64,000 nt of DNA from Luteimicrobium subarcticum (GTDB lineage: Bacteria > Actinomycetota > Actinomycetes > Actinomycetales > Cellulomonadaceae): positions 62,001 through 126,000 of the forward strand of contig NZ_PGTZ01000008.1 of the NCBI RefSeq assembly GCF_002798015.1. The letters are read 5' to 3'. The notes beneath the pieces were generated by a model, which had not been told where the DNA came from, searched no databases, and saw nothing but the letters and a program-made list of their open reading frames with translations. Positions within the stretch are counted from its first letter, which is position 1, and each line of letters starts with the position of its first letter. Below, in pieces: positions 54,017-62,568 of the stretch. The translations under genes and the position numbers were made by a program.

Positions 54017-54571
54017 ATGGCTGTCCTGACGCTTGAGTCGGCCCGTGCGGCAGGGCTGCGCAAGGACGAGGTGTACCGCATGGCCCGGTCCGGCGAGCTG
54101 GAAAGGATCGGCCGGGGCGTCTACATCCGCCCTGGGGAACTGAATCCCACCGTGGCGTCGCTGGCAGGTGCCACGGCGGTCAAGCCGGCCGCGACGATGT
54201 GTCTGACGAGCGCGCTCGTGTACCACGGGCTGAGCGACGAGATCCCGCTCGCGACCGATATCGCGCTGCCACGGGGCACCAGGTTCCCTGCAGGCTTCGA
54301 GCACGTGACCTGGCACGCCTTCGCGACGGCGACGTTCGAGATCGGTCGCACCGCCGTGTCCGAGCCCCCGGAGCTGTCGGTGTATTCGGCGGAGCGGACC
54401 ATCGTGGACGCCTTCCGGGTCGCGCACCTGGAGGGCATCGACCAGGCCAACGAGGCGTTGCGTCGCTGGGTCCGCGCTCCCGGGAGCTCACCTGCCGGTC
54501 TGCTGCGCACGGCAGGGCACTTCCCGCGGACGGTCGCCGCGATCCGGCAGTCGCTCCAGGTGCTGCTGTGA
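54017..54571 (+). CDS. abiEi: AbiEi-family antitoxin (type IV toxin-antitoxin)
   Basis: 184 aa. An N-terminal winged helix (LESARAAGLRKDEVYRMARSGELERIGRGVYIRP in family order, about 6-40) is followed by the AbiEi C-terminal domain (MCLTSALVYHGLSDEIP, TFEIGRTAVSEPPELSVYSAERTIVDAF). AbiEi counters its toxin without binding it and represses the operon by binding inverted repeats. AAGGAGG lies 6 nt before the ATG. The stop overlaps the toxin GTG (GTGA). Codon choice is less extreme than in neighbours, consistent with acquisition. Confidence 0.88.
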   Translation: MAVLTLESARAAGLRKDEVYRMARSGELERIGRGVYIRPGELNPTVASLAGATAVKPAATMCLTSALVYHGLSDEIPLATDIALPRGTRFPAGFEHVTWHAFATATFEIGRTAVSEPPELSVYSAERTIVDAFRVAHLEGIDQANEALRRWVRAPGSSPAGLLRTAGHFPRTVAAIRQSLQVLL

Positions 54572-55497
54572 GTCCGAACCCGACGCGTGACACTCCAGCC
54601 GGCCGCGCGTACAACGACCTGCGCAACCTCGCCAAGGCACAAGGGCGTGACCCGGCCGAATACCTGGCGCTGTACGCCCTCGAGGGATTCCTGACCCGTC
54701 TGGCGGCCTCGGGCCTTCGGGACGACTTCGTCCTCAAGGGCGGCGTGCTGCTCGCAGCCTTCGCAGCGCGGCGGCCGACGCGTGACATCGATCTGGCCGC
54801 GTCAGGTTTCCCCAACGACGTCGAGGACGTCGAGCGCCAGATACGCCAGATCATCGCGACCGACGTGGTCGACGGTCTGGCGTTCGATGCCGGTGCGGTC
54901 CGCAGCGAGTCCATCCGCGAGGAGGCGGACTACGCGGGCGTCCGCGTCCACCTGCTCGCGACCCTGTCCAAGGCGCGGGTTCCGATCCACCTCGACGTCA
55001 ACTTCGGTGATCCGATCTGGCCCGCACCGCAGGCGACGAGGTTGCCGTTGCTCCTCGGAGGCGAGGTCGAGCTGAACGGCTACCCGCCGCACATGGTCCT
55101 GGCGGAGAAGATCGTCACCGCGATCGACCGGGGTGCGGCGAACACGCGATGGCGGGACTTCGTCGACGTCGCCGCGATCACTCGCACCCAGACCATCGAC
55201 GAGCGTGAGCTCGCCGCGGCGATCAGGGTCGTGGCCAGCCATCGCGAGGTCGACCTGCACGGTCTGGGCGAGACGTTGGCCGGGATGGGCGAGATCGCCC
55301 AGGCGCGCTGGAGCGCCTGGAGACGCAAGCAGCGACTGACCACCAGCACACCGGACAGCTTCCAGTCGCTGCTCGACGAGGTGGAGGACTTCGCCGACCC
55401 CGTCCTGACCGACGCTGCCAGCGGGTTGATCTGGCATCCCACCGCGCGAACGTGGGCACGAGGGGGAGGCTCCTCCGGCGACCCGGCGGATGGATAG
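54568..55497 (+). CDS. abiEii: AbiEii-family nucleotidyltransferase toxin
   Basis: 309 aa nucleotidyltransferase of the AbiEii/AbiGii (DUF1814) family. KGG at residues 57-59 and DID at 73-75 (RPTRDIDLAAS) form the polymerase-beta-like active site, with the later LAEKIVTAIDRG and WRDFVDV motifs. Such toxins arrest growth by modifying RNA (tRNA in studied members) and can abort phage infection. The C-terminus carries a Gly/Arg/Ser-rich tail. Overlap with the antitoxin indicates coupled translation. Confidence 0.88.
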   Translation: MSPNPTRDTPAGRAYNDLRNLAKAQGRDPAEYLALYALEGFLTRLAASGLRDDFVLKGGVLLAAFAARRPTRDIDLAASGFPNDVEDVERQIRQIIATDVVDGLAFDAGAVRSESIREEADYAGVRVHLLATLSKARVPIHLDVNFGDPIWPAPQATRLPLLLGGEVELNGYPPHMVLAEKIVTAIDRGAANTRWRDFVDVAAITRTQTIDERELAAAIRVVASHREVDLHGLGETLAGMGEIAQARWSAWRRKQRLTTSTPDSFQSLLDEVEDFADPVLTDAASGLIWHPTARTWARGGGSSGDPADG

Positions 55498-55748
55498 GAA
55501 CCTCGCCAGGCTCGGCCGAGCGTGAGTGGTTCGTATCCGCGGCGGCCGCCGGCGTCCTGGAGGATGTTCGTGACGCCGAGCACCCGAGCGCCCGTGGCAG
55601 AAGGCGGATGGGGCCCCGCGCGCTCGGAGGTCGGGAGGTCTTGCGTTGCGGTGCGCCGCGGCGTCCACGGCTCGGGTGCGTGGCGTCACGATGACTCCCG
55701 GCAACCCCCGACCCACGGCGACGGGGCCGGGTGCGAGGCGGTGTCAGC
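55498..55748. other. intergenic stretch after the AbiE pair
   Basis: No gene, RNA or repeat is supported over these 251 bp. Short frames on both strands look non-coding. There is no clear terminator between the converging abiEii and SDR genes. Confidence 0.4.
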
Positions 55749-56462
55749 TCACCACGCCACCGGGCCGTGCCGCGACACGAACGTCCCCGTCGGCCCGTCC
55801 GGTCCGAGCGTCGCCAGCCGGACGACGACCTTCGCGCCCTCGGCCACGGTCTGCGTCCCGGCCCGCCCGTTGAGGTCCGTCGACGTGTAACCCGGGTCGG
55901 CGGAGTTCACGCGGAACGACGGGAACGCCTTGGCGTACTGGATGGTGAGCGCGTTCACGGTCGCCTTCGACGCCGGGTAGCTCAGCCCGGCGTAGAAGTG
56001 GGTGTAGCTGTCCGGGTCGGCGAGGTCCTGCAGCGACCCGAGCCCGCTGGACAGGTTGACGATCACGGGCGCCGCGGACCGCTGGAGCAGCGGCAGGAAC
56101 GCGTGCGTGACCCGCACGACACCGACCACGTTCGTCTGGAACGTCCGCAGGACGTCGTCGGCGGACTCGTCGGCGGGAGTCGGCACGACGTTGCCGTCCA
56201 GCCGCGGCTCGATGCCCGCGTTGTTGACCAGGACGTCGAGCCCGCCCGCTGCGTCGATGGTGCGCACGGCCGCGGCGACGGACGCGTCGTCGGTGACGTC
56301 GAGCTGGACGAACCGCGCGCCGAGCTCGTCCGCCGCGGCCCGACCGCGCTGCTCGTCCCGTGCCCCGACCCAGACGGTGTGCCCCGCCGCGACGAGCTGC
56401 CGCGCGGTCTCGTGGCCGATGCCCTTGTTCGCTCCGGTGATCAGTGTTGTCGTCGTCGTCAT
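55749..56462 (-). CDS. classical short-chain dehydrogenase/reductase
   Basis: 237 aa. Cofactor motif TGANKGIG is at 9-16, NNAG at 80-83, S139 precedes the active-site pair Y162/K166 (YPASK). N-terminal TTTTTLITGANKGIGHETA resembles carbonyl-reductase-like SDRs. ATG 56462 starts at the first beta strand, with GGAGG 2 nt upstream (rather close). Longer frames to 56531 run toward the divergent regulator and are rejected. It probably responds to the divergent XRE/MmyB-like regulator. The substrate is unknown. Confidence 0.9.
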   Translation of the reverse strand: MTTTTTLITGANKGIGHETARQLVAAGHTVWVGARDEQRGRAAADELGARFVQLDVTDDASVAAAVRTIDAAGGLDVLVNNAGIEPRLDGNVVPTPADESADDVLRTFQTNVVGVVRVTHAFLPLLQRSAAPVIVNLSSGLGSLQDLADPDSYTHFYAGLSYPASKATVNALTIQYAKAFPSFRVNSADPGYTSTDLNGRAGTQTVAEGAKVVVRLATLGPDGPTGTFVSRHGPVAW

Positions 56463-56585
56463 GTCCTCCACGGTGCCGCCGTGGACGGCCGGCAACCAGT
56501 CGTCCGCCTGTCGTAGGACCGACAGGGCCACCCTCCGAGGTGCGGCACGTCACGCCGCGGCGACCGTCCGGCGCACACTGAGGGG

Positions 56586-57470
56586 ATGGAGACGTCGTCG
56601 ACCGCGTTCGGGCAGGCCGTGCGCCGATGGCGCGACGGGGTGCACCCGGAGGACGTCGGGGTGTCCGTGGGAGGTCGCCGCCGGGCGTCCGGGCTGCGCC
56701 GCGAGGAGCTCGCCGCGCTCGCCGGCATCTCGGTCGATTACCTCACCCGGCTCGAGCAGGGCCGCGCGACGTCCCCGTCCGCGCAGGTCGTGGAGGCGCT
56801 GGCACGCGCGCTGCGGCTCGCCGGCCCGGAGCGCGAGCTGCTGTTCCGGCTCGCGGACCTCGCCGTGCCCGGCCCGACGACCGTCCCGCGGCGCATCTCT
56901 CCGAGCGTGCAGCGTCTGCTCGATCGGCTCGAGGCCAACCCGGTCGTCGTCTACGACGCGGCCTGGGACCTGCTGACCGCGAACGCCGCGTACGACGCCC
57001 TCATGGGGCCGACGACGGCGTGGCACGGGATCGAGCGCAACGGGCTGTGGCGCAATCTCACCGGCGCCGAGACGCGCGTCGCGCACGCGCCGGGGGAGCG
57101 CGACGAGGTCGTCGCCGGGCTGGTCGGCGACCTGCGCATGACGGCGGCCCGCTACCCGGACGACCCGCACGTGCGCCGCCTCGTCGCGACGTGCCGGGCC
57201 GCGAGCCCGCAGTTCGTCACGCTGTGGGACGCGGGGGACGTCGGCGCCGCCGAGGTGGCCCTCGCGCGCCGGAAGGTCGTCGAGCACCCGGCGGTCGGGC
57301 GGATCACCGTCGACTGCGACACGCTGGTCGTCGCGGGCGACGACCTGCGCGTCATGGTGTACTCCGCCGAGCCGGGCAGCGACGACGCCGAGAAGCTCGA
57401 GCTCGCGCGGGTGCTCGGCACGCAGTCGCTCGCCGTCGAGCGCACGCACCGATCCGGGAGGACGCCCTGA
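56586..57470 (+). CDS. XRE-family regulator with MmyB-like ligand-binding domain
   Basis: 294 aa. N-terminal HTH (about 10-90): RRRASGLRREELAALAGIS, VDYLTRLEQGRATSPS, VVEALARALRLAGPE. A PAS-like MmyB domain follows (about 100-280), with NPVVVYDAAWDLLTANAAYDALMG and the late HPAVGRITVDCDTLVV. Regulators of this type typically control an adjacent divergent SDR gene, as here, and bind fatty-acid-like ligands in some cases. The stop overlaps the next start (TGATG). Confidence 0.92.
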   Translation: METSSTAFGQAVRRWRDGVHPEDVGVSVGGRRRASGLRREELAALAGISVDYLTRLEQGRATSPSAQVVEALARALRLAGPERELLFRLADLAVPGPTTVPRRISPSVQRLLDRLEANPVVVYDAAWDLLTANAAYDALMGPTTAWHGIERNGLWRNLTGAETRVAHAPGERDEVVAGLVGDLRMTAARYPDDPHVRRLVATCRAASPQFVTLWDAGDVGAAEVALARRKVVEHPAVGRITVDCDTLVVAGDDLRVMVYSAEPGSDDAEKLELARVLGTQSLAVERTHRSGRTP

Positions 57471-57982
57471 TGGACCAGCACGAGATCGACGCGGAGCTCT
57501 CCGCCGCCCCTGACCTGCTCGAGGCGACGTCAGCCCACCTCGCGTACACGGCGCAGGACGGCACGCCCCGCGTCGTCCCCGTCGGCATCTACTGGACGGG
57601 TACCGAGCTCGTCGTCGCGACGGGGACCGAGGCGCCGAAGGTCGCGGCGATCACGGCACGGCCCGACGTGGCCCTCGCGATCGACGGCGCCGGCGGAGCC
57701 GGAGCCCCCGACCAGACGCGCACGCTGTCGGTCCGCGGACGGGCGGACGTCCGGATCGTCGACGGGGTCGTCGAGGAGTACCTCGCCGCGTCCCGGAAGA
57801 GCATGGCGCCCGACGCGGCCGCCGCGTTCGAGAAGGCGTGCCGCGCGATGTACCCGCGCATGGCGCGCATCGGGATCACGCCGACGTGGGCGCGGTACTT
57901 CGACTTCGGGACGGGTCGGATCCCGGGCTTCCTGCAGGACCTTGCCGAGCGCGCGCAACCCGCCGACGGCGCCGGGGAGTGA
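57470..57982 (+). CDS. pyridoxamine 5'-phosphate oxidase-fold flavin-binding protein
   Basis: 170 aa split-barrel protein of the PNPOx-like family. HLAYTAQDGTPRVVPVGIYWTGTELVVATG and PDVALAIDG are the characteristic strands. It probably binds FMN or F420, which is common in actinobacteria. The ATG overlaps the regulator stop (TGATG), so it is in one operon with the XRE gene and the next methyltransferase. The reaction is unknown. Confidence 0.85.
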   Translation: MDQHEIDAELSAAPDLLEATSAHLAYTAQDGTPRVVPVGIYWTGTELVVATGTEAPKVAAITARPDVALAIDGAGGAGAPDQTRTLSVRGRADVRIVDGVVEEYLAASRKSMAPDAAAAFEKACRAMYPRMARIGITPTWARYFDFGTGRIPGFLQDLAERAQPADGAGE

Positions 57983-57986
57983 GCCG

Positions 57987-58625
57987 GTGTCGCTCTACGG
58001 TCGCGTCTTCGCCGCGCTGTACGACCGGTCGGTCGCGTCGGCCGAGGACCGTGGCATGCGCGAACGGCGACGCACCGTGCTGGCGGACGCGCACGGCCGG
58101 GTGCTCGAGCTCGGCGCCGGGACCGGCCTCAACCTGCCCCTCTACCCGGCCGGCCTCGACACCCTGACCCTGACCGAGCCGGAGGAGCCCATGCTGCGGC
58201 GGCTGCGCGACCGGGCCGCGGAGGTCGGACCCCCGGCCGACGGACGTCCCCTCGACATCGTCCGGGCACCCGCCGAGCGGCTCCCGTTCGACGACGCGTC
58301 GTTCGACACGGTCGTGAGCACCCTGACCCTGTGCACGGTCGACGACCTGCCCGCGGCCCTCGCGGAGACACGCCGCGTCCTCGCGCCGGGCGGTCGGTTG
58401 CTGCTCGTCGAGCACGTCCGCTCGCCCGACGAGCGCACCGCGCGGTGGCAGGACCGCCTGCACGGCCCGTGGAAGGCGTTCGCGCACGGGTGCCACGCCA
58501 ACCTCGACACGCCGGCGGCGCTGCGGAGCGCGGGGTTCGACGCCTCGGGGCTGCGCGACGAGGTGTGGGTCGGCGGACCGTTCCCGGTCCGCCCGCTGGT
58601 GGTCGGCGCGGCGTCTCCTTCGTGA
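57987..58625 (+). CDS. class I SAM-dependent methyltransferase
   Basis: 212 aa. SAM-binding motif LELGAGTGLNLPLYP near residues 31-45, acidic LTLTEPEE, LPFDDASFDTVVSTLTLCTVDD and APGGRLLLVEHVRS are classical UbiE/Methyltransf_11 features. GTG 57987 is 4 nt after the previous stop, with GGGGAG upstream. The C-terminal CHANLDTPAALRSAGF segment is typical of small-molecule or lipid methyltransferases. The substrate is unknown. Confidence 0.88.
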   Translation: MSLYGRVFAALYDRSVASAEDRGMRERRRTVLADAHGRVLELGAGTGLNLPLYPAGLDTLTLTEPEEPMLRRLRDRAAEVGPPADGRPLDIVRAPAERLPFDDASFDTVVSTLTLCTVDDLPAALAETRRVLAPGGRLLLVEHVRSPDERTARWQDRLHGPWKAFAHGCHANLDTPAALRSAGFDASGLRDEVWVGGPFPVRPLVVGAASPS

Positions 58626-58634
58626 CAGCGGCCG

Positions 58635-59189
58635 TCAGACCGGGGCGAGGCGCTCGTGCGGCCCGTCGGGGAGCGTCACGGTGACGGTGTCGCCGGGCGC
58701 GACGTCGCCGCCGACGTGGACGACGGCCATCACGCCCGCCTTGCGCACGACCTCGCCGGCGTCGTCCGTCCCGACGACCTCCCGCAGCAGGCCGGGCCGG
58801 AAGTCGTTGATCTGCTGGCACGGGTTGCGCAGCCCGGTGATCTCGACCTCCGCGTCCGTGCCGAGTTGCAGCCGCGTGCCGCGGGGCAGGCCGAGCAGGT
58901 CGACGCCGCGGGTGGTGACGTTCTCGCCGAGGTCCCCGGGGCGCACCTCGAACCCCACGTCGCGCAGCTCGTCGAAGAGCTCGGCGTGGATGAGGTGCAC
59001 CTGGCGCAGGTTGGGCGTCGTGGGGTCGCGGCGGACCCTGCTGCGGTGCTGGACGGTGGTACCGGAGTGCGTGTCCCCGGCGACCCCCAGCCCCGCGACG
59101 AGGGTGACGACGTCCTGCGGCTGCTTGCTGAAGTCGTGGGTGGGGCTGGTCGAGACGGCCAGCACGCGGGGGAGTGTGGTGTCGGTCAC
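58635..59189 (-). CDS. MOSC domain-containing protein
   Basis: 184 aa. Motifs GVAGDTHSGTTVQHRSRVRRDP, NLRQVHLIHAELFDEL, RPGDLGENVTTRGVDLLGLPRGT and the Cys in GLRNPCQQIN (the proposed sulfur/Mo-cofactor ligand) match stand-alone MOSC proteins of the YiiM type, which reduce N-hydroxylated compounds or handle molybdenum cofactor. The GTG at 59189 has TAGGCT 6 nt upstream, indicating a leaderless transcript. It converges on the methyltransferase with a 9-bp gap. Confidence 0.9.
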   Translation of the reverse strand: MTDTTLPRVLAVSTSPTHDFSKQPQDVVTLVAGLGVAGDTHSGTTVQHRSRVRRDPTTPNLRQVHLIHAELFDELRDVGFEVRPGDLGENVTTRGVDLLGLPRGTRLQLGTDAEVEITGLRNPCQQINDFRPGLLREVVGTDDAGEVVRKAGVMAVVHVGGDVAPGDTVTVTLPDGPHERLAPV

Positions 59190-59195
59190 ACGTCG

Positions 59196-59201
59196 AGCCT
59201 A
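59196..59201 (-). promoter_or_regulatory. -10 element, probable leaderless start of the MOSC gene
   Basis: The minus strand reads TAGGCT, 6 nt before the GTG at 59189. It lies in the 20-bp gap after the GH3 gene. Confidence 0.5.
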
Positions 59202-59209
59202 GCGGGCGG

Positions 59210-60499
59210 TCACCCCAGGACCGACGCCTTCGCGTCGAGCACCCGCCGCGCGGACGCGTCGACCTGCTGCGCGAACTCCGGGTCCGTCTTCGCGTGCGCG
59301 ACGACCGCAGCGGTCATGGCGGGGATCTGGTCGGGGTTCCCGGCGAGGACGATGTCGTTCCCCGCGGCGATCGACTTCACGGCCCGCTCGGCGGGGGTCC
59401 ACGCGGACACCTGCTTGGCGGCGGAGACGTCGTCGGTGATGACGAGCCCGTCCCAGCCCATGTCGTCGCGCAGCAGGCCGGTCACGACCTTCGACGAGAA
59501 CGCGCCGGGGTTCTTCGGGTCGATGTTCGCGTAGATCGCGGTGGACGTCATGACCGCCGTGGGGTGGTTCTTCATCCCTGCGGCGAACGTCTCGACGTAC
59601 GGGTCGCCGGGCTTCGTGACGGTGTCCGTCACCCCGGAGGTGAAGTCGGTGTTCCCGGTGACGCGTCCGAGGCCGGGGAAGTGCTTGACGGTGTCGCCGA
59701 CGCCTGCCGCGCGCATGCCGTCGCCGAACGCGTTCGCGTGCGGGACGACCACGGCGGGCGTGTACCCGAACTGGCGGTGCCAGTAGCCGATGGGGGCGTT
59801 GGACGCGTTGTCGGCGGGGCTGGGCACGACGTCCATGACGGGCGACAGGTTGAGGTTGACCCCGGCGTCGTGGAGCTGCGCGCCCCAGGTCTCGGCCTGG
59901 GACCGCAGCCGCGACACGGCCCACGTGCCCTGCTCGAGGGCGGCGGGCATGGTCGAGAAGCCGGGACCGCGGAGCACCTGGATGTTGCCGCCCTCCTGGT
60001 CGACGGCGACGAACAGGTCGGGCGCGCCGTCGGCGCGGGCCGCCTGGAGCGCGTCGGACGTCTTGCGGGTGGCGGTCACGCCCTGGGTCGACCGGCCGAC
60101 GAGGATCACCGATCCCACGTGGTACGTGCTGACGGCGCGATAGGTCGCTGCGGGTGGGTCGTTCACGGCGGCGCCGACCATGAAGAGCTGGCCGACCTTC
60201 TCGGCGAGCGTCATCCCGGCGGTCGGGTCGCCGTCGTCGGCCTTCCCGGTGGTACGCGTGGGTGCGGGGGTGGTGACGGTGGGCTGCGGGAGGGAGTCGT
60301 TCGGCGGTGGCGACGAGAGGTCCGCGGTCATGCCGGGGCCAGGTGCGGGCGGTGTCGTGGTCGTCGCCGGGGTGACCGCGCGGTCCGGCGCGGTGCTCGA
60401 CCCGTCCCCGCAGGCGGCGAGCACGCCGACGAGTGCGACGAGCGTCCCGAGCAGCAGGCCGGCGCGTCGTGAGGAACGGTGTGTCCGTGATGTCAGCAC
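59210..60499 (-). CDS. glycoside hydrolase family 3 lipoprotein (NagZ-like beta-N-acetylhexosaminidase)
   Basis: 429 aa. Signal peptide with lipobox LAAC, lipidated Cys at 30, then a Thr/Pro/Ser linker (about 31-90) and a GH3 TIM barrel: AVDQEGGNIQVL, NLSPVMDVVPSP, KHFPGLGRVTGNTD (catalytic His/Asp loop of the NagZ type) and VITDDVSA with the nucleophile Asp. Expected to cleave beta-linked GlcNAc from peptidoglycan or chitin oligomers outside the membrane. GTG 60499. Divergent from the GntR gene across 63 bp, so shared control is possible. Confidence 0.92.
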   Translation of the reverse strand: MLTSRTHRSSRRAGLLLGTLVALVGVLAACGDGSSTAPDRAVTPATTTTPPAPGPGMTADLSSPPPNDSLPQPTVTTPAPTRTTGKADDGDPTAGMTLAEKVGQLFMVGAAVNDPPAATYRAVSTYHVGSVILVGRSTQGVTATRKTSDALQAARADGAPDLFVAVDQEGGNIQVLRGPGFSTMPAALEQGTWAVSRLRSQAETWGAQLHDAGVNLNLSPVMDVVPSPADNASNAPIGYWHRQFGYTPAVVVPHANAFGDGMRAAGVGDTVKHFPGLGRVTGNTDFTSGVTDTVTKPGDPYVETFAAGMKNHPTAVMTSTAIYANIDPKNPGAFSSKVVTGLLRDDMGWDGLVITDDVSAAKQVSAWTPAERAVKSIAAGNDIVLAGNPDQIPAMTAAVVAHAKTDPEFAQQVDASARRVLDAKASVLG

Positions 60500-60534
60500 C
60501 GTCCCATCGTCTCGCGGTGACGGCCCGTCCGCAC

Positions 60535-60553
60535 GTATCCATCTTGTATCTAT
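60535..60553 (+). promoter_or_regulatory. direct repeat at the GntR promoter
   Basis: GTATCCAT (60535-60542) and GTATCTAT (60546-60553) are spaced 11 bp apart, one helical turn, and run into the TATGAT -10. A plausible GntR autoregulatory site. Confidence 0.45.
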
Positions 60554-60556
60554 GAT
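60551..60556 (+). promoter_or_regulatory. -10 element, probable leaderless start of the GntR gene
   Basis: TATGAT (5 of 6 to consensus) is 6 nt before GTG 60563. Confidence 0.6.
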
Positions 60557-60562
60557 GTCCGG

Positions 60563-61210
60563 GTGACTTCGACGACCTCTTCAGCGTCCACCCGCGCCTA
60601 CACGCACACGAAGGCCGCGATCCTCTCGGGCGACCTCCCGGGTGGCACGCTCGTCAGCGAGGGCGACGTCGCGACCGAGCTCGGCCTGAGCAGGACGCCC
60701 GTCCGCGAGGCGTTCTGCCGCCTCGAGGCGGAGGGGTGGCTGCGCCTGTACCCGAAGCGCGGCGCCCTGGTCGTCCCGGTCGCCGAGTCGGAGCGCGTCG
60801 AGGTCCTCGACGCACGGCTGCTGCTCGAGGGGTTCGCCGCCGAGCGGCTCGCCGCCGCGCCGGACGCGCCGGACGCCCTCGCGGCCCGCCAGGAGATGCG
60901 CGACCTGCTCGCCGCGCAGCGCGAGGCCTGGGCCGACGACGACCTGGCTGCTTTCGCCGCGGCGGACGCCGCGTTCCACCGCACGATGCTCGAGCACGCG
61001 CGCAACAGCGCCCTGCTGGGCTTCTACACGACCCTCGCCGAACGCCAGCAGCGTATGACGCGCGGCACCGTCGAGGCGCGACCCGAGTCTGCGGCACTGG
61101 TCCTCGCGCAGCACGAGGCGCTCGTCGCCGACCTCGAGGCGGGCGACGTCGCCGCGTTCCGGGCGCACCTGCGGGAGCACTTCACCTCGGTGTTCGGGCC
61201 CCTGTCGTGA
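60563..61210 (+). CDS. GntR family regulator, FCD (FadR) subfamily
   Basis: 215 aa. Winged helix at about 10-78 (THTKAAILSGDLPGGTLVSEGDVA, LSRTPVREAFCRLEAEGWL), then an all-helical FCD ligand domain with the metal-binding pattern (DARLLLEGFAAERLA, DAAFHRTMLEHARN, QHEALVADLEAGD). The GTG is leaderless-type. It overlaps the MFS gene by 4 nt (GTGA), so it likely controls the transporter and itself. The effector is presumably a small organic acid carried by the MFS protein; not predictable. Confidence 0.92.
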   Translation: MTSTTSSASTRAYTHTKAAILSGDLPGGTLVSEGDVATELGLSRTPVREAFCRLEAEGWLRLYPKRGALVVPVAESERVEVLDARLLLEGFAAERLAAAPDAPDALAARQEMRDLLAAQREAWADDDLAAFAAADAAFHRTMLEHARNSALLGFYTTLAERQQRMTRGTVEARPESAALVLAQHEALVADLEAGDVAAFRAHLREHFTSVFGPLS

Positions 61211-62409
61211 CCGGGCGGCTGGCGCCGCAGGCCTGGCGCCGGGTCGCTCCCGCGCTCTTCGCCGTCGCCTGGGGCGGCAACGAGTTCACGCCGCTGCTGG
61301 TTCTGTACAAGAGGACGGACGGCTTCGGCACGGCGACGGTCGACATCCTGCTCGGCGCGTACGTCCTGGGGATCGTGCCCGCGCTCCTGCTCGGCGGGCC
61401 GCTGTCCGACCGCTACGGACGACGGCCGCTGCTCCTGCCGGCGCCGCTCCTCGGGATCCTCGGGTCCCTGACGCTCGCCGTCGGGCACGGGTCGCTGACG
61501 CTCCTGCTCGTCGGGCGGCTGCTGTCGGGCGTGTCCCTCGGGCTGGCGATGGCGGTGGGCACGAGCTGGGTGCAGGAGCTGTCGCGAACGCCTTTCGACC
61601 CGGACGCCGACGCGGGGGCCGGGGCACGTCGGGCGTCGACCTCCCTGACGCTCGGCTTCACGCTCGGCGCGGCCGTCGCGGCCGCGCTGGCGCAGTGGGG
61701 CCCCGCGCCGACGGTCACGCCGTACGTCGTGCACGTGCTCGTGAGCGTCGTGCCCGCGGTCGTGCTGTGGGGCGCGCCCGAGTCCCGGCCGCGCGCCGCC
61801 CTGCCGGGGAGCCTGCGGGACGACCTGCGCATCCCGTCCGCCGGCAGCCGGCGGTTCTGGCTCCTGGTGTTCCCGATGGCGCCCTGGGTGTTCGGGTGCG
61901 CGGCGTCCGCCTACGCGATCCTGCCGACGGTGACCACCGACCTCGCGGCGTCGTGGGACGTCGCGTACGCCGGTCTGCTGTGCCTGGTCGGCCTCGGCTG
62001 CGGGACGGTCGTGCAGCTCACCAGCCGCCGCATCGTCGCCCGCAGCGCCGTGCGCGCGGTGGTCGTCGGGCTCGGGCTCGTCGTCGTCGGGATGGCCGTG
62101 GCCGCCTGCGGCGTCGCCTGGCCGAGCCTGTGGCTGACCGTCCCGGCGGCCGCCGTCCTGGGCTGCGCCTACGGTCTGCTCATGGTCGCCGGGCTCACCC
62201 AGGTGCAGCGCATCGCCGGCCCCGACGACCTCGCGGGCCTCACCGCCGTCTACTACGGGCTCTGCTACCTGGGCTTCTTCGCGCCCGCCGTGCTGGCCGG
62301 GCTGTCCACCCAGGTGCCCTACGTGGTGCTGCTCGGCGCGGGCTCCGTCGTCGCCGTCGCCTGCCTCGCCGTCGTCCTGGCAGGGGAGCGTGCCACGGGC
62401 AACAGGTGA
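61207..62409 (+). CDS. MFS transporter
   Basis: 400 aa with about 12 hydrophobic helices. The loop 2-3 signature GGPLSDRYGRRPLLLPAPLLG is clear (DRYGRR). FAVAWGGNEFTPLLVLYKRTDGFG in helix 1-2 is characteristic of a group of actinobacterial MFS proteins of unknown substrate. The GTG at 61207 overlaps the GntR stop (GTGA); the longer frame lies inside the GntR gene. Probably an exporter or importer of the GntR effector. Confidence 0.9.
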   Translation: MTGRLAPQAWRRVAPALFAVAWGGNEFTPLLVLYKRTDGFGTATVDILLGAYVLGIVPALLLGGPLSDRYGRRPLLLPAPLLGILGSLTLAVGHGSLTLLLVGRLLSGVSLGLAMAVGTSWVQELSRTPFDPDADAGAGARRASTSLTLGFTLGAAVAAALAQWGPAPTVTPYVVHVLVSVVPAVVLWGAPESRPRAALPGSLRDDLRIPSAGSRRFWLLVFPMAPWVFGCAASAYAILPTVTTDLAASWDVAYAGLLCLVGLGCGTVVQLTSRRIVARSAVRAVVVGLGLVVVGMAVAACGVAWPSLWLTVPAAAVLGCAYGLLMVAGLTQVQRIAGPDDLAGLTAVYYGLCYLGFFAPAVLAGLSTQVPYVVLLGAGSVVAVACLAVVLAGERATGNR

Positions 62410-62568
62410 GAGGATGTCGTCCATCCCCACGATCCACCGGGCCAGCCGGACCTGACGCACGCCGCACGCGGCGCGGTCGGCCGGGGTCCGGCGCGACCGC
62501 ACGGGCGCGGAGCACCCGTGGTGCACCGTCGCACACATCCCGCGAACCGGAAGGTGGAGCCCGCCGCG

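Noticed and set aside
53788-55748. An integrative element carrying the AbiE pair.
   Set aside because: No integrase, transposase, att-like direct repeats or tRNA end are present. Composition alone is not enough.
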